A program made the position numbers and the translations under genes. Positions 1 to 11,933 of a DNA stretch of 64,000 nt are shown piece after piece. The notes under the pieces are model-generated. The model searched no databases. It saw nothing but the letters and a program-made list of their open reading frames with translations, and had not been told where the DNA came from. The stretch covers positions 1,860,001 to 1,924,000 of the forward strand of contig JAHRBC010000005.1 of the NCBI GenBank assembly GCA_022702545.1, in the 5' to 3' direction. How positions within the stretch are numbered: position 1 is the first letter of the stretch; each line of letters opens with the position of its first letter. This DNA is from Phycomyces nitens (Eukaryota > Mucoromycota > Mucoromycetes > Mucorales > Phycomycetaceae).

Positions 1-553
1 TAGCCTTAATCTGTCAATTCCAAATCAATTTTGTTTTTTTTTAAAAAAAACTTGCCATTGCTGGAACGGACGTCTTGACCGGTTGTACGTTCACCACCCA
101 AAAAGAGCGATGAGTTTTGGTCACGCTGGAACATTAGAAGAGATGAATGAAAGCGAAAGAGAGGAGAAAGTTTGTTCCGCTTCAATAGACGCGTATTGCT
201 CGTGTTGTTTTTTTACAAGGGCGCTTTGCTAAACTTCAAAAGAGTCACATCCCGACGACCTCTTGCCATTGAAGTCTAAATAAGGAAATTAACTGGCATT
301 TTCCTGAATGCAATCAGCACAAGAGAAAAAAAGACACGATTTCCGACAGACAGTTTTTTTTAGTTGCGAAAAGAAAAATGATAAAGGGCATTTGTATTTT
401 GCACTCCGTAAGATGAATTGTACTTTTTTTCCAATGCAATATAATCATTATCACCATGGTTTTCTAGTGCCTTGGTTGCCTAGACAACATTAATACACCA
501 ATTGATTCAAATTTACTGCACTTTTATGCCAAAAATGTTGCCCTTTGGAAAAT
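1..553. other. Upstream region without a supported gene
   Basis: Mixed-composition DNA upstream of the ATP synthase alpha gene. Short open frames on both strands lack a recognisable product, splice structure or coding bias. Nothing else is supported here. Confidence 0.5.
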
Positions 554-564
554 CCAATTATTGG
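554..564. promoter_or_regulatory. Back-to-back CCAAT boxes
   Basis: CCAAT at 554-558 is followed at once by ATTGG (CCAAT on the other strand) at 560-564, about 245 bp upstream of the ATP1 start. CCAAT boxes bound by the Hap2/3/5 (NF-Y) complex are a known control element of fungal respiratory genes, so a role in ATP1 transcription is plausible. The assignment is inference from motif and position only. Confidence 0.35.
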
Positions 565-805
565 GCCATTGCAGCCTTCACTTTTTATTGCCCAATATAT
601 TAAGATTATTGAGGGCAATCAGAGGGGAGCGGGGCATTAACAGGGGGCTAAAGAAAATAAAAAGCACAAGAGGTTCTTGGCCGGGGGCCGGAACAGCAGT
701 CACTGTGGTAAACATCATCCCCAGCCCTTTTACCCTTACTTTATTTCCTCCTTCAAAAAAAAAAATACCCACCCCTCTCATCTGTCCCCTGTGACAATTT
801 TTATA

Positions 806-2842
806 ATGTTGAGAAACGCTGCTCGTGTCGCTCGTCCTGCCTTGGCTGCTTTTGCCAAGTCCACCCCGGCTGTGAGTATTAAGAATTATAAAAGCCATTT
901 CATAACACAATGCACGCGTCCCAAGCACAAGAAGAGTAAAAGGAAGAGGAAGAATATAAAAATATATATATACATATAATAATATTTTTTTTTAAAAATA
1001 TATATGTATTATATACATATTTTATATATTTATATATATATATATAAGATATATATATGTATATTTGTATAAAAATGCTTTGTATCATCTATGCTTAAAG
1101 GACTGCGTGTATTTCACCCACTTGTTTAACCCAACAGCCAATCTGTGTACCTGTATTAACTTGTCTTGAATAGCTTCGTGTCAATGTCGGTGCTGCCACT
1201 GTTGCTGCCCGCTTTGCCTCCTCCAAGCCCTCCACCGCCGAGGTCTCTTCTATCCTTGAGCAGCGCATTCTCGGTGCCTCTGCTGATGTTGATCTCCAGG
1301 AGACTGGTCGCGTCTTGTCCATTGGTGATGGTATTGCCCGTGTCTATGGTTTGAAGAACGTCCAGGCCGAAGAGATGGTTGAGTTCTCCAGCGGTCTCAA
1401 GGTACTTGGAGTTAAAAAACTAGAAAACAGATTGTAGTTTAAATGCCTTGGTATCACGAATTGTTGGATATTGATCCTTTGTATGATTTAAGGGTATGGC
1501 CCTCAACTTGGAAGCCGACAACGTCGGTATTGTCGTCTTTGGTAACGATCGTTTGATCAAGGAAGGTGACACTGTCAAGCGTACCGGTGCCATTGTCGAT
1601 GTTCCCGTTGGTCCTGGTATCTTGGGTCGTGTTGTCGATGCCCTCGGTAACCCCATTGATGGTAAGGGTCCTCTTGAGACCGTTGGCCGTTCGCGTGTCC
1701 AGGTCAAGGCTCCCGGCATTTTGCCCCGTCACTCTGTCAATGAGCCCATGCAGACTGGTATCAAGTCTGTTGATTCCATGGTTCCCATTGGTCGTGGTCA
1801 GCGTGAGTTGATCATTGGTGATCGTCAGACCGGTAAGACCGCTGTCGCTCTCGACACCATTCTCAACCAGAAGAACTGGAACAACGGTTCCGATGAGTCT
1901 AAGAAGCTTTACTGCATCTACGTTGCCGTCGGTCAGAAGCGTTCCACTGTTGCCCAGTTGGTCCGTACCCTCGAGGAGAACGACGCCATGAAGTACACCA
2001 TTGTCGTTGCCGCCACTGCCTCTGAGGCCGCCCCTCTCCAGTACCTCGCTCCCTTCTCTGGTGCTGCCTTTGGTGAATGGTTCCGTGACAACGGTCGCCA
2101 CTCCCTCATCATCTACGATGATTTGTCCAAGCAGGCCGTTGCTTACCGTCAAATGTCCCTTTTGCTTCGTCGTCCCCCCGGTCGTGAGGCCTACCCCGGT
2201 GATGTCTTTTACCTCCACTCCCGTCTTTTGGAGCGTGCTGCCAAGATGAACAAGGCTTTCGGTTACGGTTCCATGACCGCCCTTCCCATCATTGAGACCC
2301 AGGGTGGTGATGTGTCTGCCTACATTCCTACCAACGTCATTTCCATCACTGATGGTCAGATCTTCTTGGAAGCCGAGCTCTTCTTCAAGGGTGTCCGTCC
2401 CGCCATTAACGTCGGTTTGTCCGTCTCCCGTGTCGGTTCCGCTGCCCAGACCAAGGCCATGAAGCAGGTCGCTGGTTCCCTCAAGCTTTTCTTGGCCCAG
2501 TACCGTGAAGTTGCTGCCTTTGCCCAGTTCGGTTCTGATCTCGATGCCTCCACCCAGTTCTTGCTGAACCGTGGTGCCCGTCTCACCGAGCTCCTCAAGC
2601 AGCCCCAGTACACTCCTCTCTCCATTGAGGTCCAGGTCCCCATTGTGTTTGCTGGTGTCAACGGTTTCCTCGACAAGTTGCCCGTCGGTAAGGTTGTCGA
2701 CTGGGAGAAGGACTTTGTCAGCTACGTCAAGACCCAGCACCAGGCCGAGCTCGATGAGATCCGCTCCAAGGGTGTCATCTCCAAGGAGTTGGATGCCAAG
2801 CTCCGCAGCATCTGCGAGACCCACGTAAAGACCTTTTTGTAA
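806..2842 (+). CDS. ATP1: Mitochondrial F1F0-ATP synthase subunit alpha
   Basis: Subunit alpha of the F1 sector; with beta it forms the catalytic hexamer that makes ATP in the mitochondrial matrix. Three exons (806-871, 1174-1401, 1493-2842) give 547 residues, close to the yeast protein's 545. Exon 1 encodes a short Arg/Ala-rich presequence ([16 protein letters not shown]), typical of matrix import. The Walker A motif GDRQTGKT lies near residues 207-214, and the alpha signature [17 protein letters not shown] is intact, as is the C-terminal domain. Intron 1 (302 nt) is full of TA repeats; intron 2 is 91 nt. Codon use is strongly biased to C-ending codons (GTC, CTC, TCC, CGT), as expected for a very highly expressed gene. 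The start is the first ATG giving a targeting peptide. Identification is certain; the splice sites are consistent with phase and family length. Confidence 0.98.
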
Positions 2843-2909
2843 GCTGTTTTTTCTTCTTCCCATCAGAAATGTTTGCAAAATGTACAAAACAAAAAAAACA
2901 TAAATTTCA

Positions 2910-2915
2910 AATAAA
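2910..2915 (+). terminator. Likely ATP1 polyadenylation signal
   Basis: AATAAA lies 68 nt after the ATP1 stop codon in A/T-rich sequence, the expected place and form for a poly(A) signal. No transcript end is visible from sequence alone. Confidence 0.4.
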
Positions 2916-3048
2916 ACATTTACTTTTATAACCAATGTAAAAAGAAGAGTGAATACATTATATATATATGTATTAAACATATATTGAATGGGCTGTATTA
3001 TTGTTATGAGTGATGTGATGATATATATATATATATTATATGTTTAAC

Positions 3049-3668
3049 TTAGGACTTGATTGTCAGAGAAGAAGTGTCAAAGATTCTGCACTTGCTCTTA
3101 AAGACCTGCAGGGTCCGTTCGCGAACAATGTCCTCGACCATCAATTCGTTGGCCACCATGCGACGCTATATATATATAAAAGATGTCAGGAAATCATCGT
3201 ATGAGAGGGGGAATTCTTAATTGGCCTTACCTTTGATTCGTCAGAGTACAGGCTAGACTGGGTGTCATAGTCATCAGGATCCTCCTGGAGCTTCTTGTAC
3301 TTGGAGTCGATCACATCGTCCATTGTCTAGAGAAAAGAGACAGAGAGACATATGGATAAATATTTAATCTCTCTCTCTCTCTTGAAGAAGAAGAAAAAGA
3401 AGAAGAAAGGTACGAACCTTGAGACAGTAGTTTATGGCATGCTCGCGTTTGGCGTACGCAGTCGAGAGCTGCTTGAAAAAGTCGGCACAAGCAGTCTCAG
3501 AGTGGGTGTCGGTTGAGTTGAGACGGGGAACAATGTTGTCGTCCACACGGCGCAATTCCTTCATCATGTCTAGAGACCCATTAGCAATCGTCGATTGATC
3601 AACTTTGCTCTACCTTTGAAGAAGGAAAAGTTGAAGCAGGTGTTTTGGTTGAGTTCCTTTTCGGCCAT
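3049..3668 (-). CDS. MIX23: MIX23/CCDC58-family mitochondrial protein
   Basis: Homologue of MIX23 (human CCDC58), a small mitochondrial intermembrane-space protein linked to matrix protein import. Four exons on the minus strand (3614-3668, 3418-3569, 3231-3326, 3049-3165) give 139 residues; the human protein has 144. Recognisable family features in order are the MMKELRRVDDNIVPRLN segment, a cysteine pair 21 positions apart (CADFF...INYC), a hydrophilic charged middle, and the closing VFKSKCRIF with a further cysteine. An extra cysteine sits at NTCFNF near the N terminus. Start is the first ATG, in exon 1, which encodes 18 residues before the intron. The gene is convergent with ATP1, with about 200 bp between stop codons. 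Family assignment is from remembered similarity and is strong; function in this organism is inferred. Confidence 0.85.
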
Positions 3669-4183
3669 GTTGGTGGGTTTCTAGAGATGGAATTTGGTCA
3701 GACTAGGATATTCAATCGGTTGTCAAGCCAACCTTTTTTTTTTGGTCTGTCAAGAACGAAAGAAAATGTAAATAACAATAATAACAACAACAACAATAAA
3801 CAAATATTAATGGGCTTGCTGAGTTGAGGGCGGATGTTAAAGAAGTTGACAAAAAATCAGGGACATTTTTATATATATTTTATATTTTATATATTTTTGG
3901 GCGGCATCGTTTGGTTAAAGAGGTTCAATCGATAAAAAACAACATATAATAAAAAAGGAACATTGGATGTGGCTTCCAAAAAGTGGTTTGGTCCAAAAGA
4001 ATGTGTCCGTAATTGCCACCAATAATCATGTTCAAGCGACATAATTATCAAGGGATTCCAAGGATGAAATATATATGTATATATATATGTGTATAGTATA
4101 TATATGGTACATAAATTTATACGTCACTCTCGAGTCAAACAACCAAATCCTTGGATTTCTCTTTCTTGTTTTCGTTGATCAAC
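3669..4183. other. Divergent intergenic region MIX23/CSN6
   Basis: This 515-bp gap separates two divergently transcribed genes and must hold both promoters. It contains an AAC-type microsatellite near 3775-3800 and TA runs at 3869-3897 and 4070-4105. No ORF or RNA gene is supported. Confidence 0.5.
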
Positions 4184-5651
4184 ATGAGTGCAATGGAGAT
4201 TAGCCAAGAGTCTCTTTCCACAAATATGGTCCTGTCAATGGCCCAAAGCCATTCAGGTTTATCCATCTCGGTGTATGCATACAAAAATAGAGACTTTAGA
4301 AACCCCTCCCAAAAAGAAGAAGAGAAAGAAAGAAAGTAACATGATATTCCAAACAGGCATCCGCTAGTTCTTCTCAACATCTCGGATCATTATACAAGAA
4401 TCAAGCTTCAGAATCCATCTGCATTTGAAAAGGGTATAGCGTAAGAGTACTGTTGTCAAACAGAACAAAATGTTTATAAGCTATAAAGGACGCGTGTACG
4501 GTGCATTGTTGGCAAAGCAGTCGGGCCGTGATATTGAATTGATGAATTCGTTTGAGCTGCCTGCAAATACCCAAGAGGCTGGCGAAGTAAAGGTCGATAC
4601 GGCATACCTTACCACCAAGCAGGAACAACGTAAAGCCGTATATTAGCACCTTGTTTGCTGCTAACCAACCATCTGTCTAGTCAAGCTGGTGTTTCCCCAA
4701 TTTGATTTCATGGGCTGGTACTCTCTTGGTGTATCGCCCACTGATGCTGACCTCAACATTCACCAGCAGGTATGGTATGGTGGTGATATGGTGGTAGTAG
4801 TGTGGAGGGGGTTTAGGGCCAAGTAATTAATCTTCTTCTTCTTCTTCTTCTTCTTCTTCTTCTTCTAGTTCCTTCCTATGAATGAGTCTTGCTTGTTTTT
4901 GCAAATGAACCCAACTGCACTGGAAGGAGGCGCAAAGGAGTTTCCGGTCAGCATCTATGAGTCCGTGTTTGATATCATTGATGGCCAGACCAGACTGGGG
5001 TTTGTAAAGGCACCCTATAGAGTAGAGACCAATGAGGCCGAGAGGATTGCGATTGACCAGGTAGCCAAGCCAAGCACGGCTGAAAATGAAGTTGGTCTGG
5101 GCAGTGCATGTAAGTCGCAACCAAACCAGTGGGCCCAAATTGACCTCTTTGGCTAGTGATTGCCCACCTGACGACCCAGAGGAATGCAATTGGTATGTTG
5201 TATGCCAGAATCCAGTTTCTGCAGAGCTATCTCAGGGACACAAAGGCCGGATTGGTGCCTGTGGATCATGATATCATGCGCCAGATTGCCAGTGTCTGCA
5301 GAAGATCGCCTGTCATTGACCGGGTTGCATTTGAAGATCAATATTCGACAGTGAGTTAGTTGGTTGGGTGGTTGTTTTGTGGGTGAGAATTGATGACCGA
5401 CTAGGATTTAGGAGTACAATGATATCCTTCTGGTGACCTATCTGGCCACAATCACAAAGGGCATGAACACTCTCAACGACCTTATCGATAAGCACAATCT
5501 TGTCCATAGCCGTGGCACCAAGAATCCCCCCAAGACGGTTGTGGGAGGAAAGAAAGGAAGGGTGGGTGGAACTTTTTTTTGGGGGCTTGTTGATTTGAAC
5601 CGAGAAAATACTAAACCTTTTTGTTATATATAGCGCCTGCCGACTGGTTAG
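4184..5651 (+). CDS. CSN6: COP9 signalosome subunit 6 (MPN-domain protein)
   Basis: CSN6 is the non-catalytic MPN partner of CSN5 in the COP9 signalosome, which removes Nedd8 from cullins. Eight exons (4184-4272, 4357-4433, 4489-4629, 4681-4769, 4869-5109, 5157-5350, 5412-5561, 5634-5651) give 332 residues versus 327 in human. Family landmarks: VHPLVLLNISDHYTRIKLQ, then GRVYGALLAKQSGRDIELMNSFEL, GWYSLG, PVSIYESVFDIIDG, and the C-terminal helical part TYLATITKGMNTLNDLI, ending GRRLPTG. The MPN zinc ligands (JAMM motif) are absent, as expected for CSN6. The acceptor of intron 4 is a long CTT tract. Exon 3 was placed by phase; a 40-nt alternative intron there would add eight residues and fits the family less well. 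The last exon codes for only five residues. Identification is strong. Confidence 0.9.
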
Positions 5652-5818
5652 GAGATAGGAAAGAATAAGATAGGATAGGATAGGATAGTTTGGATGTGTT
5701 TATTGGGAATTGTAAAGTGAATATGACATGAGGTTTAAAAGAGATGATGGCTGAAGGTGTAATACAAGAAAAGAAATCATTTACAATTTATAAAGATAAT
5801 CTGATGGATTAAATTATT

Positions 5819-7475
5819 CTAGGCTTGTGAAAGGACAGCAGAAGTGGAGAAGAACATGACAAGACAGCCCCAAACGATAAGCAGACCAGCTGTTGCGTTT
5901 AGCCACCAACAGGACTGTAGTCCTGAATCGAGCTCATCAAGATTGCCCACATCATCTCCTCCCACTGTTGACACATCCTCCTCGTCAAAGTAGGGCAGTC
6001 TAGTGGAGGAGGATGCAAGGGAGGCAACGTCTGAGAAGAGGGGTGTCTTGCCATAGTCATCGTAGGATACAGCGGTGGATACAGTGAGGGTTGGGAAGAG
6101 GGTGTTTGTGGAAAAGGTGGGCTGGTTGACGGCTGAGCGGGTGCAGAGATAGGCAATTGCTGGCAGGATGTAAGCCAGAGTTGTGGCTGCTACACCGCCG
6201 ACCAAGGCATAGACCTTGCCGAGAGATTGGATCGTCACACCGCCGGCTAGCAAGAGGCCAAAGAACACGACCGTGATTGTGTTGTGCTGGAAATCGGTGG
6301 GCTGGCGGCCGTCCTTCTCCAGCCCCAATAGCTTCTGAACTGCTTCTCTAAAGGGAAAGAATGCCATTCTATACAGAATGTATTAGTTTTTTTTTGTTTT
6401 GGTTTCTAGGCAGCAAAAAAGACTTACGGTAGAGTGAGGACCATATCGCCAGCCAGGGCAAGACGGCCAATGTTGATAACAAGGTCATCTGCGGCAAAGT
6501 TCATAAAGAGGTTGGGTTGCACGCTGGAGCCAAAGCAGAGATAGCCAATTATAGCAAACACAATGGAGATTCCCCAACTGATAAACGTGGATACAGAGGT
6601 GGTGATGCCCCAAGTGCGCGGAGTCTGGTGTTCGAGCGTGAGATAGTTGTTAAAGGCAACCTGGGAGCAGGTGAATGCAAATGCCATGATTCCAAGTGAA
6701 CTAAACATGTCGTCACCAAGGAACTCCAAGGGGATCTTTTTGTCCGGAGCATAGGCAGGTGCACGAACAAGAATGGTGACAAGAATGACAGGTAGACAGC
6801 ACACAGCCACGATAGACCATCTGGCAAGGGCACCAATGGAACGTGACATGTTGAGAGGAAGAATCTTCAAGAGGATTAGAAAGGCGTTTTTTTTTATGGT
6901 TGTGGAACTCTGAACGGTCCACAATTGGTTCGTAACTTACAAGCACAAGCGATACCATGCTAACCACAAATACTCGATCGGCCAACAGTGGCACTTGAGG
7001 CACATAGCGGTCGGCAAGAACGGTAAGCGTATCACCGAGCACTAGAGGAAATGAGAATCAAAGAAGAAATGAAAATGTGGGGGGGCTTACAGATAAAGTA
7101 GCTTAGACATGCACCGCCTGTCTGGATAAGAATGATGCAGTTGAGAAAGTGGTAGCCAAAGCGGCCCAGGACATACTCAACCAGCTGGGCAAACTTGTAG
7201 ACACCCACTCGCTGGCCAGCAACGATCAACATGTACAGGCCGACCTGGGAAAGGATGGCGACAAAGATTGAGAGGAGAATACCGGCAAAGAAGCCAGCAT
7301 GGGCAATTGCAAAAGGCAGGCCCATGATGCCAGCCCCTACGGTTGCGTTTACGAGGTTAAAGGAGACTTCGAATATACTACACGATCCATATCCAGGACG
7401 ATCTGATTGTAATAGGTCTCGTTCTGCTTTGGATAGGTTTCGATAGAGTTTGTTTGGTGTTGCGCCGTAATACAT
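5819..7475 (-). CDS. AAAP-family amino acid transporter (AVT2/SLC38A11-like)
   Basis: Integral membrane carrier of the amino acid/auxin permease family, probably moving neutral amino acids at the vacuole or plasma membrane. Four exons on the minus strand (7091-7475, 6941-7041, 6428-6864, 5819-6368) give 490 residues. The family start motif is clear at residues 37-61 (SFNLVNATVGAGIMGLPFAIAHAGF), followed by about ten more hydrophobic segments, the last one at the extreme C terminus (LLIVWGCLVMFF). A hydrophilic acidic Ser/Asp-rich loop (SYDDYGKTPLFSD through DELDSG) precedes this last helix and may be cytosolic and regulatory. The motif resembles yeast Avt2 and animal SLC38A11 more than Avt1, but the substrate cannot be read from sequence. 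It is followed on the opposite strand side by CSN6 with only about 170 bp between the 3' ends. Confidence 0.85.
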
Positions 7476-7783
7476 TTTTTTATAAGATGAAGAGAGAGAT
7501 AAAGAGAGAAAAGGAAGAGGTATTTATATACCTTTACGATCTTGACCTGCAGCACAAGATAAATTGTATCAACACCCCCTGTTGAAAAAGGCAATGGAGA
7601 TTATGATGCTGATTGTGCAATAGGTATGAAATCAAGTATATAAAAAAAAATTAGGGGGTCGGGTGATGTATTATTTTTATTATTTAATTAGGATTGGTGA
7701 TAAGCTGGCAAATAAAACTATCAATTTAATGTAATTCTCGCGTGGTTTAATGAATTATTGTTGACTGATATAATTATAATTTA
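7476..7783. other. Short AT-rich intergenic region
   Basis: This 308-bp stretch lies between the methyltransferase 3' end and the transporter start, both on the minus strand. It is AT-rich with GA-rich sequence next to the transporter start. No feature beyond an expected promoter is visible. Confidence 0.4.
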
Positions 7784-9307
7784 TCAAATCAACGGCTTTT
7801 TGGCCACATAGCCCAGCCAGTCCATATGAGCATTGTACTGCACGCACTGAGCGCACACCATCTCTACTCTGTGTTGATAATCATCACGGTCCAAGCCCAT
7901 TCTCGGTGCCAGCAGTTTCTGGGCTGATTCAAATATCCGCAGATTAACCGCAGTGAATTCCTGTCCTAGAGTGCTCTCTCCACCTAATGAAAAAAACAGG
8001 TTGGTTAACACAACTGTCCATTTTTTCCTAATCGTTTTTACCTAATTTCACATGTTTTTTGATACATTGGCACAGCTGGAAACCAGCCGCTGGCAAGAGG
8101 GTCTTGAGCCGAATTGCATCGTCATAGTCCTTGTCTAATCCCTTTAGAATATTCCGCACTAAAAAAAAACATCCCTTTAGTACCCAATAATAATAGTAAT
8201 AATAATTCACGTCTGATAATTTTAACAATTTATCTGATTTTGTTTTTTTTTACCAGTATCAATGAACGATTTTATCAACACTGTTCCGACCGGCTAGATA
8301 AATATAAAAATAAAAATTGAGTGTTTGAGGAGCGTGTGGTTGTTGGAAAACTTACCACATTGTGCAACTCAACTATCTGTATATATCCTCCAGGCTTCAG
8401 AACCCTGTAGGCTTCTTGTAATACGTGTGTCCACTGGCTGTTACCAAACTCTAGTCCCGGTGCCCAGATATTGACAAGATCGACGCTCGAGTCCTCTAGT
8501 GATGATTGGACATCGTTCTCCAGGATCTGGTCAATTCTAACATTGGGCAATACCATCGTTTCTGGTGCGACATTGGCATCCTCTGAATCGCCCAGCAATC
8601 CAGATACTGGGATGCCTATAAATTCCCACTTGTCGTATTGCAGGGCCATTTCCTACTTTACTGTCAGCAATGCCGCACCGACTGACTCATGATGTGCTTA
8701 CCGTCAGCCAGGACCCGCTTCCACACCCAAAATCAGCCACGCGCGCAAAGGGCTGGCCACACACGCTAGATGCTACAACCGGCAAAACAATACTTTGAGG
8801 GTTATTATCTATTGGCCAAATCATAAGCTTACTCTTCAAACAGGCTCTTTAATGCAAAGTATTTCTAAAAACAACAATTTTGTATATATATATATAAATA
8901 AAAAGTGGCCTGTTTGTTCTCTAGATATCCAATATCTCGATTTTTCGTCTTACCGCATACTGGCCGTCCTGAGCCTCCCAGTCTTTTGGTAAGAATAGGC
9001 TATTTGAATGCAGCCCAGAAAAGTCCATTCCTGGCTGTGTGGGGCCAGTGTGGATCTTTCTGGCCGGAAAAGGGTGGTTTTGTGGGGATGTGTTGTCGAG
9101 TGAATTTGGGTAGGATCCCGGGTGTGGTGTTGGATAGCCTTGTTTGATAAGGTCCTGTTGATAGGCCGACAAGGAAATTGGCTCGTTTGGTGATGTGGAC
9201 AGAGTGGACTGGATGGTCGATGAATTGACGGTTACTCCACTGCTTTCGACCTGGCTATCGGTGCTCTTGGGGTATCGGTTCCTGCGTTTAGATTGAACGG
9301 TTCCCAT
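7784..9307 (-). CDS. SAM-dependent methyltransferase, class I
   Basis: Putative methyltransferase of unknown substrate. Seven exons (8954-9307, 8833-8864, 8702-8792, 8356-8652, 8254-8293, 8042-8158, 7784-7983) give 376 residues with phase closing throughout. Residues 1-100 are polar and low in complexity. The Rossmann core follows, with SAM-binding motif I ADFGCGSGSW at about 148-157, an acidic motif II region, and LKPGGYIQIVEL near 244-255, characteristic of the Methyltransf_25/11 group. Exon 2 is only 32 nt and intron 2 only 40 nt, with a clear branch point (AATAAC) 9 nt before the AG. The N terminus MGTVQSKR fits an N-myristoylation signal (Gly2, Ser6 and following basics), so membrane attachment is possible. 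Similar polar-tailed methyltransferases are common as expanded families in Mucoromycota; no substrate is claimed. Confidence 0.8.
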
Positions 9308-9587
9308 GGTATTATATTATTATTATATATTATATATATATATATATATTATTTTTTTCAAAAAGAAATAAAAAAAAGGTAAAGAAAGAAAGATCTAAAG
9401 AAACGTGTGCGTACTATTAAATCTACAGATTTAGCTTGGGATTATTAGTTTTTAGTTTTTGGGTTCCGATTTTTTTTATATTATATATATATTTTTTTGA
9501 GGACATCATTTGCTTGTGTATTCATATTGGAGGGTTTATTGGATGAGATTGGTACGCTATTGCACAATGCAGACACCAAGCCACTCT

Positions 9588-11035
9588 CTAAAATGTGATT
9601 GTAATTGCTTGGAAAGCGATCTGGCTGTGATTGTTATTAAAAGCTCCCATTAATGGTTCAACGTGCACTGGGGCCGGAATTCGTACCGAGGGAACGTGCG
9701 TTTCAGTAGTATGAGAGGGCGGAGAGCCTTCTTGGAGAACCTGCTCATAGCTAGGTAATCCTTCGTCTTCTTGGAGCATATATTCCGTTGACCCCACAGC
9801 CCCTGGAGACATGGTAGCAACCTTGATTGGGAAGCTCAGCGACATTAACTTGGCCATCCCCGTCCTCACAAAATGTACGCGCAGTCGCAGTAGGTGATTG
9901 ATTACCAAGCCAGGAGTTGAGAGCTGGCAAGAAACTTTTGACGAATCAAAATCGATCGAGAATGCTAAAAATATACATAAATATTGGGGAAATCGCAAAT
10001 ATCCTTGGACATACACAAATTTTCAAGTGACTCACTGGGCAGGATAGTTCTCTCGATCTCTATGGCAATTGAGCACCTAGCAACGAATTCCCAAAGTTAA
10101 CTTACCTGCTATCTTTCGAGTCCGTGTCCGCATCGAGATGTCCTCAAAGCTCTGGTCAGGGCCATATTCGCCTGGATGAACACTAGGAAAGTGAGTAAGC
10201 CAATCTAGACGCTGGACTGTCTTACGGGTATCTTTCTGTTTGTTCAAATGCAATCGTCACCAAGACAACCTGGGCTTCTTCTCTCATCGGCTTTAGACTG
10301 CATTGGATTTCAATGGGGGTTTGTGGATAGACCACGGATGGGAGTATTACCTGGTACGACAGGTGCCCTTGACGCTCGCCCTCGTATTTTGTCCAAGGCA
10401 CATCGTCTATGAATCCACAGAGATTGTCAGAGTGCTTCTGGACCTGAAGGCGGTGTTTGGTCCGCAGCCATTGGTTGGTTGTGGGCTGAGCGTTGGAATC
10501 AATTGCATTTGGTACGTCTTGGGTGAGATCATTTGAACTAGAGGAGGTGCGTCGTCTGGCTTCCCAGTAGCCAATCTTGACCTTTTCGGTCAGAGAACTT
10601 GGGATCAATTTGGCACTGAGCTCATAGGTGATTTTGTGATGTGGAATATCAAGTGAGTCTGGCAATTTGCTACTATCTATGGCGATTTCAAATGGCCATC
10701 GATGCGCACCTGGTTCCAATCGGGTGATTTTGTCCAAAAGTTCTCTTCTTTTGCGGACAAGCACTTGGGTGGACTCATAGAGGCCTACTTGGATTGGGCT
10801 TTAGTGCAGGAAAAATGAAGCTAGACTGCTTACCCACAATCTTGTCTGCTAAACCACTAGACACTAGGCTTCTGAGGACTCCTTTTATCTGGACTCTTAT
10901 TTGGCCTATTGAAACTGATTTTGATACACAAAGGGTCACATATCCCTTGACTACGACGGTTTGATTGGCTATATCATGATCCAGTGGTTGAATACGGTCG
11001 TTTTCAGGAACAATGTTAAAGAATACGATGGCCAT
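9588..11035 (-). CDS. Alpha-arrestin (arrestin-related trafficking adaptor)
   Basis: Probable adaptor that recruits a Nedd4/Rsp5-type ubiquitin ligase to plasma-membrane cargo. Five exons (10834-11035, 10226-10784, 10106-10182, 10036-10059, 9588-9964) give 412 residues. The arrestin N domain starts with FFNIVPENDRIQPLDHDIANQTVVVKGYV and continues through the exon 2 segment HRWPFEIAI...HHKITYELSAKLI, which is the typical second-half arrestin_N signature (FPFxxxLP...V.Y.L.a). The C domain runs through LSYQVILPSVVYPQTPIEI to VSCQLSTPGLVINHLLRLRVHF. Near residue 357 LPSYEQV resembles the (L/P)PxY motif bound by WW domains of the ligase. Exon 4 is a 24-nt microexon (EIERTILP), needed to keep phase. 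The acceptor of intron 1 could be six bases... either of two AGs three bases apart, changing one residue. Divergent from the WNK gene. Confidence 0.82.
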
Positions 11036-11933
11036 ACTCTTTAATTGAAAAAGAAGCGAGGATTAGTAAGATGCTTGTATTTCAATACAAAAAATAAAAT
11101 ATCCCATTTTTCCAATGTCGAATTGGATAATCAAGGTCACCAGAGTAGGACAGTACCGAACCTTTTTTCAATATTTTGGAACAAAAGGACTGTGCGACAT
11201 AATGTTACATTATAGATTGCAAATAAAGACACACACACACACCTTGATAGATATGGGATGATGGTGTTCTTGATTCGATATTCGATTAGATTATAGCTAT
11301 AGAAAAGATAGCTGCCGTTGTCGATAAACGGGCCAACCCAAACCACCAAGCAGTAGGGCCATTATTGGATCTCGGTCCATGTCTCAGCCACTCGCATCCC
11401 AAAAGAGAAAAAAAAAGTGTAAATTTTTACTTGTTCCAATTTGTTATTTTTTTTGTTATTATTAAAACAAGGTGTCAAGCAAATGATACAAAGGTAGTCT
11501 TGTGAATAGTCCCACAGTCTGGCGCACGCATTGTCAGGCTTTTTATTTTTATATTTTATATTTTATTTTATATTTTATATTTTATATTTTATATATATAT
11601 TTTTTTTGTTTATTTATTTATATATACACATATATATATATATTTTCGTTTATAATAAAATGATTAAATATATAATTTATATATATATATATATAAAGTA
11701 TACAGTCCTTTTTATCACTCTCTGTTTCTCTCGTATTGATATCTTGCCCCTTCAACTATTCAATATACAGACGAAGCCTACGCACATACACATACTTGTA
11801 TTTATATAAAGATATAAATATATAATATATATATAAGTATATATATATATTTATATATATTTATGTATATCTATATACATTTATGTACATATCTCCTCTC
11901 CCCTTTCTCTTGCTCTAAAACAGACCAAACAAG
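11036..11933. other. Divergent promoter region with TA-rich repeats
   Basis: This 898-bp gap separates the divergent arrestin and kinase genes. From about 11540 to 11880 it is nearly pure T/A low-complexity sequence (TATTTTA and TA repeats), then a pyrimidine-rich stretch (CTCCTCTCCCC...) runs up to the kinase start, a common fungal core-promoter form. No gene is supported. Confidence 0.5.

Noticed and set aside
1454..2980. 508-codon open frame antisense to ATP1
   Set aside because: It mirrors the strongly C-ending codon bias of ATP1, which removes stops on the other strand; it has no recognisable domain and covers a certain gene.
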